64,000 bases of DNA, from the NCBI GenBank assembly GCA_034669045.1, contig JAXDOD010000102.1, forward strand, positions 1 through 64,000. The letters run 5' to 3'. The notes below the pieces were generated by a model. It was given only the letters and a program-made list of their open reading frames with translations. It made no database searches and was not told the DNA's origin. Shown piece after piece: positions 1-7,793 of this stretch (within the stretch, counting starts at the first letter, position 1; every line of letters starts with the position of its first letter). The translations under genes were made by a program, and so were the position numbers. The DNA is from VAZQ01 sp034669045. Lineage in GTDB: Bacteria; Pseudomonadota; Alphaproteobacteria; Rhizobiales; Xanthobacteraceae.

Positions 1-111
1 GGCGTCACTGCCGTTCGCCGAGACGAACGCGCGCTTCACCTGCGCTGCCTGCCCTGTGCTCGCCGACAGCGCGAGCACGATGCCACTGAAAAGTAAGGGT
101 GTGAATTTCAT
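1..111 (-). CDS. Beta-helix-type secreted protein, N-terminal fragment (runs off window)
   Basis: Only the first 37 codons lie in the window; the gene continues past base 1. The start is a plain signal peptide: Lys at position 2, a hydrophobic core from residue 4 to about 16, and an AxA-like site near TGQAAQ. The mature start then reads VKRAFVSANGSDA. In alphaproteobacteria this N-terminus is typical of right-handed parallel beta-helix proteins of unknown surface function; that assignment is from family resemblance of a short stretch. The ATG overlaps the TGA of the upstream ORF (ATGA, 108-111), so the two are probably translationally coupled. Confidence 0.6.
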   Translation of the reverse strand, partial: MKFTPLLFSGIVLALSASTGQAAQVKRAFVSANGSDA

Positions 112-443
112 GATGCCGCACTCCGTGTTTCCTGCGCCAATCGCGTTGAGATGCCGCTGCGGCCCGACGGCACCAGAATGCCGATCGATCCAACCCCGCC
201 GTTGAAGCTGGTCAAGTTGGTGATCCTCACCGGGCCGTATCCGGCCGGGTCCGGCATGTGGCTTTCGCCGCGCGTGACGGTATGGGTGATTGCCGCGGCC
301 AAGGTACGGCACGGCGCGGGCCGTGCACAGTCACTGCCATCGTTGCTGTTCGCAGAAATGAATGAGCGCTTGAGCGGGGCGCGAACGTCGTGCGGGGCCA
401 AAGCCAGAATAATAATAGCTATACACATGACGCCAGATTTCAT
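108..443 (-). CDS. Short beta-helix-like secreted protein, probably truncated
   Basis: The 111 residues start with a signal peptide (MKSGVMCIAIIILALA). A beta-helix family N-terminal pattern follows: RSFISANSNDGSDC, PCRTLAAAI, DPAGYGPVRIT and VGSIGILVPSG. In relatives this motif opens a protein of about 200 or more residues. Here the similarity stops near residue 95, and the last 15 residues (TRLAQETRSAAS) do not look like the family. A one-base shift near 155 would give a more family-like NAIGAGNT reading. I infer a truncated or frameshifted copy of the gene directly downstream, which begins with the same motif. The ATGA overlap with that gene could still couple translation. Confidence 0.5.
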   Translation of the reverse strand: MKSGVMCIAIIILALAPHDVRAPLKRSFISANSNDGSDCARPAPCRTLAAAITHTVTRGESHMPDPAGYGPVRITNLTSFNGGVGSIGILVPSGRSGISTRLAQETRSAAS

Positions 444-535
444 GACTACGCCTGCACTTGGTTAATACTGTCGAGTTTGGCTGGTAGTATCAAACTACCA
501 ATTTAAATCTAAATGTCTACTCCTGATTTGGAGGA

Positions 536-1606
536 TCACTCATGCCGGCTGCGATAGGCCCCCTCGCGGCGGACGATGTCGAGGTCGGCCTCAACCATTT
601 CCTGGACCAGTTGATTGAACGTCGTCGTGTGCCGCCATCCGAGCTTGGCGTGCGCCTTCGACGGGTCGCCGATGAGTTTGCCGACCTCGGTGAGGCGGAA
701 ATAGCGCGGATCGACTTCGACCAGCACGCGCCCTGTTGCGGTTTCCAGCCCCTTCTCCGCAAGCCCTGAGCCATGCCATTCGATCCGCCGCCCCACATGC
801 GCGAAGGCCTGCTCCACAAACTCGCGTACGGAATGGCTTTCTCCGGTCGCGAGCACATAGTCGTCGGGCTCCGCCTGTTGCAGGATGCGCCACATGCCGT
901 CGACATAGTCGCGGGCATGACCCCAGTCGCGAACGGCGTCGAGATTTCCGAGATAGAGCCTGTCCTGCAGGCCGAGCTGGATCGCGGCCACGGCGCGCGT
1001 GATCTTGCGGGTCACGAAGGTTTCGCCACGCGTGGGCGCCTCGTGGTTGAACAGGATGCCGTTCGAGGCGTGCATGCCGTAGGCCTCGCGGTAGTTGATG
1101 GTGATCCAGTAGGCGTAGAGCTTCGCCGCCGCATAGGGCGAGCGCGGGTAGAACGGCGTGGTCTCCCGCTGCGGCACCTCCTGGACCTTGCCGAAGAGTT
1201 CGGAGGTGGACGCCTGGTAAAAGCGCACCTGCTTTTCCAGGCCGAGGATGCGGATCGCCTCCAGGAGGCGCAATGGCCCGAGCGCATCGGCATTGGCGGT
1301 ATATTCCGCCGTCTCGAAGCTCACCTGCACGTGACTTTGGGCGGCGAGGTTGTAGATTTCGTGGGGCTTGGTCTCCTGCACGATGCGGATCAGGTTGGTG
1401 GCGTCGGTCATGTCACCGTAATGCATGAAGAAGCGCACGCTCGGCAGGTGCGGATCGCGGTAGATGTGGTCGACCCGGTCGGTGTTGAAGGAGGACGAGC
1501 GCCGCTTGATGCCGTGAACGACATAGCCCTTGTTGAGGAGGAGTTCCGAGAGATAGGCGCCGTCCTGGCCGGTGACGCCCGAAATCAATGCCACGCGCTC
1601 GCTCAT
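536..1606 (-). CDS. gmd: GDP-mannose 4,6-dehydratase
   Basis: This 356-residue protein converts GDP-D-mannose to GDP-4-keto-6-deoxy-D-mannose, the branch point to GDP-fucose, GDP-rhamnose and related sugars. It is an extended SDR. The N-terminal NAD(P) motif is GVTGQDG (residues 10-16), followed by the RRSSSFNTDRVDHIY stretch typical of Gmd and the QASTSELFGKVQE segment. The active-site pair is in SPYAAAK, and HEAPTRGE is also characteristic. Length is normal for the family. A GAGG ribosome-binding site lies about 10 bases before the ATG. It is divergent from manC, which makes its substrate. No certain Rmd or Fcl partner is present; the SDR at 3254 is a candidate reductase. Confidence 0.95.
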   Translation of the reverse strand: MSERVALISGVTGQDGAYLSELLLNKGYVVHGIKRRSSSFNTDRVDHIYRDPHLPSVRFFMHYGDMTDATNLIRIVQETKPHEIYNLAAQSHVQVSFETAEYTANADALGPLRLLEAIRILGLEKQVRFYQASTSELFGKVQEVPQRETTPFYPRSPYAAAKLYAYWITINYREAYGMHASNGILFNHEAPTRGETFVTRKITRAVAAIQLGLQDRLYLGNLDAVRDWGHARDYVDGMWRILQQAEPDDYVLATGESHSVREFVEQAFAHVGRRIEWHGSGLAEKGLETATGRVLVEVDPRYFRLTEVGKLIGDPSKAHAKLGWRHTTTFNQLVQEMVEADLDIVRREGAYRSRHE

Positions 1607-1763
1607 GGGGCCAAACCTCGATCGTCACGGTAAACGACGGGCGCGACCTCGCAACCGTCTGCGGTCGCAAGTCGCGGACGTTCAACGTCAACGTTCCATG
1701 CACATTGAACCGGAAAGAGCAAATGTGGCATTGTGGTCAGGCGAACACCCCGATGGGCACGCC
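1607..1763. promoter_or_regulatory. Divergent gmd/manC control region
   Basis: These 157 bases separate the gmd start (minus) from the chosen manC start (plus), so both promoters should lie here. Near 1677-1696 there are three ACGT cores in close spacing (ACGTtcaACGTcaACGT), forming an imperfect dyad. This could be an operator for a shared regulator, but no known consensus was matched. No convincing -35/-10 pair was identified. Confidence 0.35.
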
Positions 1764-3182
1764 ATGGATTCCTTGATCATCCCGGTTCTGATGTGCGGCG
1801 GCGCCGGCACCCGCCTTTGGCCGGTTTCGCGCGAGAGCATGCCCAAGCAATTCGTGCCTCTGGTCGGGCAGACATCGACGTTTCAGCAGATCCTGCAGCG
1901 CGTTTCGGTTCCCGCCTTGTTTGCACGTCCGATCGTGATCACCAATGCTGAATTCCGCTTCCTGGTGGCCGAGCAGTTGCGCGAACGCGGGACCGAGGCG
2001 GACATCCTCCTGGAGCCTGTCCGTCGCGATTCCGGTCCGGCGGTCGCGGCCGCGGCCGCGCTGGCTGCAGCACGCGATCCCAAGGCGATCGTGCTGGTGC
2101 TCGCGGCCGACAATATCATCCAAAAGGCGGAAGAATTTCTCCAGGCCTGCCGGCAGGCGGCGGTCAGCGCGGCCGAAGGCCTTATCGTCACCTTCGGCAT
2201 TCGGCCGTCAGGGCCGGCGACGAGCTACGGCTATATCCGGCCCGGTCGAAAGCTCAACGGCTCGGCGGTGCTTGCCGTCGACGCATTCGTCGAAAAGCCG
2301 GATGCCGCGACCGCGGCAGATTATGTCGCGCAAGGGTGCCTCTGGAACAGCGGGAACTTCATGTTCCAGGCTGACGTCATGCTCGGCGAAATCGAGCGCT
2401 TTGAACCTGCCATGGCCGAGAGCGCCAAGGCCGCCGTCGCCGGCCTGGTGCGCGACCTCGATTTCCTGCGGCTGGCGGAGGAACCGTTCGCGCGCGCACC
2501 GAAGAAGTCCATCGACTACGCCGTCATGGAGCATACGAACGTTGCCGCCGTCGTGCCGGGAGATTTCGGCTGGTCGGACATCGGGAGTTGGAACGCGCTC
2601 TGGGGTATCCTCGATCGCGACGGCGACGGAAACGCCAAGGAGGGGCCCGTAGTCACGATCGACAGCCGCAATTCCCTCGTGCGGTCGGACGAGACGGTGC
2701 TCACCACCGTCATCGGCGTCGACGACCTTATCGTCGTATCCACGGCGGACGCCGTCCTTGTCGCTGCACGCGACAGGGCCGAGGACGTCAAAATGCTGGT
2801 CGACCGGCTCAAGACCCAGAACCGGCGCGAGGCGATCGAGCATCGCCGCATCTACAAGCCCTGGGGTTATTACCAGGGAATCGATACCGGCTCCCGCTAT
2901 CAGGTCAAACGCATCGTCGTGAAACCGGGTGCGAAGCTGTCGCTCCAGAAGCACTTCCATCGCGCCGAACATTGGGTGGTGGTGAAAGGGACAGCGGAAG
3001 TGACCATCAACGACGACGTGCGCGCCATCCATGAGAACGAATCGATCTATGTCCCGATCGGCAGCGCGCATCGGCTGGCAAACCCGGGCAAGATCCCGCT
3101 CGAATTGATCGAGGTGCAGGTCGGAAGCTATCTTGGCGAGGACGACATTGTGCGGCTAGACGACGCCTATGCGCGGACGTAG
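1764..3182 (+). CDS. manC: Mannose-1-phosphate guanylyltransferase / mannose-6-phosphate isomerase (type II, bifunctional)
   Basis: This enzyme makes GDP-mannose from mannose-1-phosphate and GTP, and its second domain interconverts fructose-6-P and mannose-6-P. Residues 5-30 hold the nucleotidyltransferase signature (GGAGTRLWPVSRE, MPKQF) and FVEKPD lies mid-domain. The C-terminal cupin starts at RIYKPWGYYQ and carries QKHFHRAEHWVV, the metal and substrate site of type II isomerases. The reading frame is open upstream to 1572. I chose the ATG at 1764 (MDSLIIPV) because it gives 472 residues, the usual length, and because upstream codons look non-coding. An ATG near 1699 is an alternative. It feeds gmd across the divergent promoter. 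Confidence 0.93.
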   Translation: MDSLIIPVLMCGGAGTRLWPVSRESMPKQFVPLVGQTSTFQQILQRVSVPALFARPIVITNAEFRFLVAEQLRERGTEADILLEPVRRDSGPAVAAAAALAAARDPKAIVLVLAADNIIQKAEEFLQACRQAAVSAAEGLIVTFGIRPSGPATSYGYIRPGRKLNGSAVLAVDAFVEKPDAATAADYVAQGCLWNSGNFMFQADVMLGEIERFEPAMAESAKAAVAGLVRDLDFLRLAEEPFARAPKKSIDYAVMEHTNVAAVVPGDFGWSDIGSWNALWGILDRDGDGNAKEGPVVTIDSRNSLVRSDETVLTTVIGVDDLIVVSTADAVLVAARDRAEDVKMLVDRLKTQNRREAIEHRRIYKPWGYYQGIDTGSRYQVKRIVVKPGAKLSLQKHFHRAEHWVVVKGTAEVTINDDVRAIHENESIYVPIGSAHRLANPGKIPLELIEVQVGSYLGEDDIVRLDDAYART

Positions 3183-3253
3183 CCCCCCTCACCTATCCAA
3201 CTCGGCCCGCCTGCCACGTTACGGGACGGCTCGTTGAATCCGGAAGGCCTGTC

Positions 3254-4159
3254 ATGACACGCATTCTGGTGACCGGCGCCAGCGGATTCATCGGCCGCGC
3301 GCTGGTGTCCTCGCTTGCGCGCTCACATCAGGTGCGCGCCGGCGTACGTCGCCCGGTGGCAGTGGGAACTTTTCCCGACAATGTCGAGGTCGCGATCCAT
3401 TCCGATCTGAGGACGCTCGTCGATTGGCCTCCGTTGCTGAGCGGGGTCGATAAGGTCGTCCATCTGGCCGGCATCGCGCATGCGGGCGGGCAGGTGGCCG
3501 ATGCTGCCTATGATCGCGTCAACTGTAGGGCAACGAATGAACTGGCATTGGCCGCCGCAGAGGTGGGCGTGGAAAGGCTGGTGTTTGTCTCGTCGATCGG
3601 AGCTCAAAGTGGCCCCTCCGTGGCTCATGTCCTGACGGAAAACGATGAGCCCACCCCGGCGACAGCTTATGGCCGCTCCAAGCTCACCGCCGAAATTGCC
3701 GTGCGCAGCTCGGGCGTGCCGTTCACGATCCTTCGCCCGGTTCTCGTCTACGGCCCCGGTGTCGGAGGCAACATGCAAAGTCTCATCCGGTTGGCGGCCT
3801 TGCCTTTGCCGCTGCCGTTAGCCGGCTTCACCAACCGCCGTTCGTTGCTCGCTCTCGACAACCTGATAGGCGCGATAGCGTTCGTGCTGGCCAATGACGC
3901 GACATTGGGCGGCACCTTCATCGTTGCCGACCCGACGCCGATCCGAGTGGCGGACATCGTCGTGAGCTTGCGGACGAGAAAAGGGCAGAATGCGAAACTT
4001 TTTCATTTACCGCCCGCTTTCTGCAAGCAAGTGCTGGAGTGGCTTGGACAAGCCGAGATGTGGGAGCGGCTCGGCGGCTCGCTGGTCGCCGATCCGAGAA
4101 AGCTGATTGAGGCGGGATGGCGCCCGCTCGGCGACACGCAGTCGCTGTTATTGCGTTGA
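3254..4159 (+). CDS. NAD-dependent epimerase/dehydratase (extended SDR), possible 4-keto-sugar reductase
   Basis: The 301 residues begin with the Rossmann motif GASGFIGRAL. The active site is complete: VSSIGAQ for the Ser/Thr and AYGRSK for the Tyr-Lys pair. The R-P-V-L-V-Y-G-P-G segment is typical of sugar-nucleotide SDRs of the WbpV/GalE-like group. The GGAAGG ribosome site lies 8 bases before the ATG. It follows manC by 71 bases on the same strand. In this position it might reduce or epimerise the Gmd product, for example to GDP-rhamnose or GDP-6-deoxytalose. WbpV-type action on a UDP-HexNAc is an alternative. The fold is secure; the substrate is not. Confidence 0.85.
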   Translation: MTRILVTGASGFIGRALVSSLARSHQVRAGVRRPVAVGTFPDNVEVAIHSDLRTLVDWPPLLSGVDKVVHLAGIAHAGGQVADAAYDRVNCRATNELALAAAEVGVERLVFVSSIGAQSGPSVAHVLTENDEPTPATAYGRSKLTAEIAVRSSGVPFTILRPVLVYGPGVGGNMQSLIRLAALPLPLPLAGFTNRRSLLALDNLIGAIAFVLANDATLGGTFIVADPTPIRVADIVVSLRTRKGQNAKLFHLPPAFCKQVLEWLGQAEMWERLGGSLVADPRKLIEAGWRPLGDTQSLLLR

Positions 4160-4278
4160 CGACCTGATGAGGAAGGTCATGCCGTTCGCACACTCGAATC
4201 TTTCAATTTTGAACGTGGAACGCGGCCGGTGGCGGGCGGCCGATCCGCATTTATCAGCCGACGGCGAGCAAAACCCTT

Positions 4279-4305
4279 GATCACCTCAATTCGCCTCCGG
4301 TGATC
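4279..4305. terminator. Possible bidirectional terminator hairpin between convergent genes
   Basis: GATCACC and GGTGATC form a 7-bp stem with a 13-base loop in the gap between the convergent SDR (ends 4159) and the sulfotransferase-coil gene (ends 4312). There is no clear T-run on either side, so intrinsic termination is only a possibility supported by position. Confidence 0.3.
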
Positions 4306-4311
4306 TTGGCC

Positions 4312-6447
4312 TCAAAGTCGTGGGTTCTGCTCAGAACCCGTTCGAAAGATCTTGACGGCATAAAGAAGAAACAGATGAAGCGCCCGAAGCGGCTTCGTCA
4401 CGCGCCAAGAACGGCTTTTCCGCATCTCATCCAGCGCGAACCTCAGAGCCGGCAAATCCCTGCGCAATAGACTAATTTCGGATTCGAACCTCAGAACGCG
4501 ATTGGCCAATCGCTGATTGATCATCTCATACTGGTTCAGGGCGGCGCGTGACAGTTGCATTTCGGCCGCGGACGATTCCAGATCGGCAACCATCCGATCA
4601 GATTTCGCCTCCTGCTGGAGCGCGACGGCTCGCAGCTTCTCTAGCTCTTTTGCTGCAACCTGCAGCTCGCTTGCCAAAAGCTGCCGTGCAGCTTCCCCCC
4701 GGCTCAGTTCGGCGCGGAGTTCTTCCGTTTGTTTCGCTGAACCACTCAGCTCGGTTGCCAATCGTTGACGATCCGCCGCCTGCTGCATCACATCACTGCG
4801 CAGCTTCTCCGCTTCGTTCGCCGAGGCGTCGATCACGGCCGCCAATCGCCGACGTTCCGCTTCCTGCTCGATCGCGTACGCCTGCAGCTTCTCCGCTTCG
4901 TTCGCCGAGGCTCTGAGCGCGGCCGCCAATCGCCGACGTTCCGCCTCCTGCTCGATCGCGTACGCCTGCAGCTTCTTCGCTTCGTTCGCCGAGGCGTCGA
5001 GCGCGGCCGCCAATCGCCGACGTTCCGCTTCCTGCTCGAGCGCATACGCCTGCAGCGTCTGCGCCTCCTTGGCCGACGTGTCGAGGGCGACTGCCAATCG
5101 CCGACGTTCCGCTTCCTGCTCGAGCGCATACGCCTGCAGCGTCTGCGCCTCCTTGGCGGACGCGTCGAGGGCGACTGCCAATCGCCGACGTTCCGCCTCC
5201 TGCTCGATCGCGTAGGCTTGCAGCGTCTGCGCTTCCTTCACCGACACATCGAGCGCGGCTGCCAATCGCCGACGTTCCGCCTCCTGCTCGAGCGCATCGG
5301 CTCGCAGCCTTTCCGCTTCCGCGGCGAACGCCCTGAGGTCATCCGACAGACGCTGATGTTCCAGATCCTTTTGGGACGATATCACGCGCGCCTGCGCCGC
5401 CTCCGCCTGCTCGTGTTCGAACGCTAGCCGCTGTTGATCCAACAGGGTTTTAAGTCGGTCTCGTTGCGCGATCGCTTGCGTGTATTCCCGATGCAATTTG
5501 TCGGCGAGAGCGGAGGGCGGAAAGGGCGGCGGCGAGGCGCCAAGCGCCCGCTTCGCCTCCGCGCCAGCGACTTTTCCAAAGACGTCGCAACTCTCGTTGA
5601 ACTTTTTCGCGATGAGATCAAGCCGATCGCGAGCACTTTCGCTTTCACCTGCGGCCACAAAATCCCGAAGAATGTCGTAGGTCTCTCGGACGTCGTGCGG
5701 AAGGCCTGCATGTTCCCGCATTTTCTTGAGGGAAGATCGCTCGCGGTAGAGATCCATCGTCAGGAACTCCTCGACCGTGGGGCGCGCGTCGTCCAGTCCC
5801 ACCGGCCATTCAATCTCAAGTTTTTGCAAGGCACGGGTCAGATGAGGCCGCCAATCTCGCACGAGATCTTCGTAGTTGATGAAACTACGCGGCATGCCCC
5901 GGGAGTGGTACTCAGCCTCAAGCACGTGCCGCATCCACAACAGCCATGACTTCTGGGAATCGAAGCCGTAAGGACGCTTGAGCGACGACGCGACTTCGAG
6001 AGGATTCCGAAACGGCATGAATACGGCAGTGCGAACATTCATCTCGTTGAGGATCGACAGGAAAAATGGAACGAACCGGCATATCCGCGGTTCCTTGATG
6101 ACGAAAAGCGGCTTGTCGTCGAACTCGTCGACGAGAATGTCTTTTATTTTCTTCCGATGCCGCTGGGCATCCTTGGTTTGGAACCATCGCGGATCGAGTT
6201 GCTGCCAGTCGTGCCAGGCCGAGCTCGCTGCCGTCAGCAATTGGTCGTGCGCCTCGACCAGCGCGACGCTTTCCCAAAAGCCGCGCAAATTCAGCTCGCT
6301 TGGACCCATCAAGGTGCGTGGCGGAGCCGCGCCGAGCGCGCACAGCGCCCCCGCCAGGGCGGAAGTACCGCAGCGATGCATGCCTAAGATAAGAATCGCC
6401 TGTCGCCGCGGCGACGACCGAACCTTACGGACAGGACGGACAGCCAT
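4312..6447 (-). CDS. Sulfotransferase-like protein with long 28-residue-repeat coiled coil
   Basis: The protein has 711 residues. Residues 15-260 form a P-loop sulfotransferase-type domain: GMHRCGTS at 22-29 is the 5'-phosphosulfate loop, and FRNPLEVASSL is the second PAPS-binding element (R-N-P-x-E). Residues about 310-660 are a coiled coil. Residues 381-632 are nine tandem units of exactly 28 residues (four heptads), six of them nearly identical (LQAYALEQEAERRRLA type). The tail has SRSWRVTKPLRAL, a motif often found at the end of coil segments in polysaccharide glycosyltransferases, then a short hydrophobic stretch. A paralogue lies at 42528. Sulfation of a glycan or a chain-length scaffold role is inference; true sulfotransferase activity is not proven. 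Confidence 0.75.
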   Translation of the reverse strand: MAVRPVRKVRSSPRRQAILILGMHRCGTSALAGALCALGAAPPRTLMGPSELNLRGFWESVALVEAHDQLLTAASSAWHDWQQLDPRWFQTKDAQRHRKKIKDILVDEFDDKPLFVIKEPRICRFVPFFLSILNEMNVRTAVFMPFRNPLEVASSLKRPYGFDSQKSWLLWMRHVLEAEYHSRGMPRSFINYEDLVRDWRPHLTRALQKLEIEWPVGLDDARPTVEEFLTMDLYRERSSLKKMREHAGLPHDVRETYDILRDFVAAGESESARDRLDLIAKKFNESCDVFGKVAGAEAKRALGASPPPFPPSALADKLHREYTQAIAQRDRLKTLLDQQRLAFEHEQAEAAQARVISSQKDLEHQRLSDDLRAFAAEAERLRADALEQEAERRRLAAALDVSVKEAQTLQAYAIEQEAERRRLAVALDASAKEAQTLQAYALEQEAERRRLAVALDTSAKEAQTLQAYALEQEAERRRLAAALDASANEAKKLQAYAIEQEAERRRLAAALRASANEAEKLQAYAIEQEAERRRLAAVIDASANEAEKLRSDVMQQAADRQRLATELSGSAKQTEELRAELSRGEAARQLLASELQVAAKELEKLRAVALQQEAKSDRMVADLESSAAEMQLSRAALNQYEMINQRLANRVLRFESEISLLRRDLPALRFALDEMRKSRSWRVTKPLRALHLFLLYAVKIFRTGSEQNPRL
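4552..5307 (-). repeat. 84-bp in-frame tandem repeat (nine units) encoding coiled coil
   Basis: Nine 84-bp units encode the 28-residue coil repeat inside the sulfotransferase-like gene. The six units in 4804-5307 are nearly identical at DNA level, each reading gccaatcgccgacgttccgc on the plus strand once per period. The three at 4552-4803 have diverged. All units keep the frame. Confidence 0.9.
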
Positions 6448-6694
6448 TTAGTGGGGACAGCCTTGGATTGCTTGTCTGGCGACCGGCTTTGGGCACTTGA
6501 GGCCTTCCGGCGCAGTAGAGTAGTGCACCGGAACGCTAGACACAATTGGGCAGGTTGTCGGAGTCGCTCGAGGCGATCGACCCGCGCCAGCCGCTCGTTT
6601 TGCGTACCCACCACGGGGAGCTTCCGGTAACCGTCACCCCGCTGGCCGGATCAGGCTGAAGGCTGCCGGTTACTCATGGTGCCGCAAATCCGCG

Positions 6695-7612
6695 CTAGAT
6701 TTTTCCGATCGAAGCCCCGAAAAACAGGCCGAGCTGTCCTAATGTTGTTTGGCGGTAGACGCCCGAACGGCGTATTCCACCCAATCGTCCCGCGATGTTT
6801 TGCCGCCGCGACTCGCGCAGCAGACGCAAAGTCCTTTCATTCTCCGGCGTCACATGCTCGCGGATGCGGCCTAACGCACCCAGATTCATTTCAGTCCATT
6901 CAGCGAAGCGCCCTTTAAGAAGCATTCGACATCGCCGGTAGCGCGCGGCCCATCCTGAATTGGACCCGATGCGATTGCGACCATGGACTCGATACCGCAC
7001 CGACGGCCGAGGATCGTAGAACACCCTGCCGCCCGCCGCCGTCGTTGCCAGATAGACCCACCAGTCGTGCGAGGGGACATCCACGTCGGGACCTGCCGAC
7101 AGGACAATCTTGCGCGCCGACTCGTTGAAAACCATCGTATTGCCGCCGGCAATACACTGCACCAATGCATTGGCAAACGACGGCGGCTTCCGGAAGAGAG
7201 GCGAAAACCCGATTTCGCGGTCTCTTTGATCAATCAGTCGCGTTCGCGAGCAATACAGAGCCGGCACGTGCGACGGAATCGCATCCAGCCAATCGAGCGC
7301 GCGCGACAACTTGTCAGGCTCCCATACGTCGTCCTGATCCGAAAGCGCGAAGTAATCGCCTTCGATGTCGCTGCAGACCAGCGAGAGAAAATTTGCGATA
7401 TATCCCCGTCCCGGGCCGCTCTTGACGTCGACCCTTCCGACGCCCCATTTCTGCTGAAACCCGGACAGTATCGCCCTGCTCGCATCGCTTGACCCATCGT
7501 CCGATGCGGCGAGAACCCAATTCGCAAACGTCTGGTTTTCAAAAGAAGCAAGCTGGGCAGGCAGAAACGCCGCACCATCAAATGTACAAAGTAAAATCGA
7601 AATTCTTGGCAT
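6695..7612 (-). CDS. Glycosyltransferase family 2, rhamnosyltransferase-like
   Basis: The 305-residue GT-A protein carries SILLCTFDGAAFLPAQLASFENQTF at its start, then ASDDGSSD and FALSDQDDVWEPDKL, the nucleotide and metal (DxD) region. These spacings and the SDQDDVW sequence are characteristic of bacterial rhamnosyltransferases of the RfbG/WbbL type. HDWWVYLA supplies the probable catalytic acid region. With a complete rml operon in the same locus, dTDP-L-rhamnose is the likely donor; that is inference. There are 247 bases between its stop and the downstream coil gene, holding nothing I can identify. It is divergent from the operon at 7794. Confidence 0.85.
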   Translation of the reverse strand: MPRISILLCTFDGAAFLPAQLASFENQTFANWVLAASDDGSSDASRAILSGFQQKWGVGRVDVKSGPGRGYIANFLSLVCSDIEGDYFALSDQDDVWEPDKLSRALDWLDAIPSHVPALYCSRTRLIDQRDREIGFSPLFRKPPSFANALVQCIAGGNTMVFNESARKIVLSAGPDVDVPSHDWWVYLATTAAGGRVFYDPRPSVRYRVHGRNRIGSNSGWAARYRRCRMLLKGRFAEWTEMNLGALGRIREHVTPENERTLRLLRESRRQNIAGRLGGIRRSGVYRQTTLGQLGLFFGASIGKI

Positions 7613-7793
7613 TGGCCGCTACTATGAGTTGACGCTTTCGTCGCTTCGGCTAGATGATCGATTCGCAGGGGCTTGATCGGCAGCTCACCTTGGAATCCTG
7701 CTTGCAATCGATGGCAGCGATAACAGCAATTCGAACGGCGATTGTTCCACGGATTCTCTCTCGCTATCAGCGCAGGGCAGTCCGCGGTCAGTA
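7613..7793. promoter_or_regulatory. Divergent promoter region before the 7794-18469 operon
   Basis: These 181 bases lie between a minus-strand GT2 and the first gene of the plus-strand run. A weak sigma70-like pair is present on the plus strand: TTGACG at 7629-7634, a 16-base spacer, and TAGATG at 7651-7656. The -10 box is poor. No operator-like dyad was seen. Confidence 0.3.

Noticed and set aside
773..1633. Plus-strand open frame opposite gmd
   Set aside because: Mirror of the gmd codons; gmd motifs are complete on the minus strand.
4552..5307. Regular repeats as a possible CRISPR array
   Set aside because: Units are contiguous 84-bp coding repeats with no unique spacers, inside one open frame.
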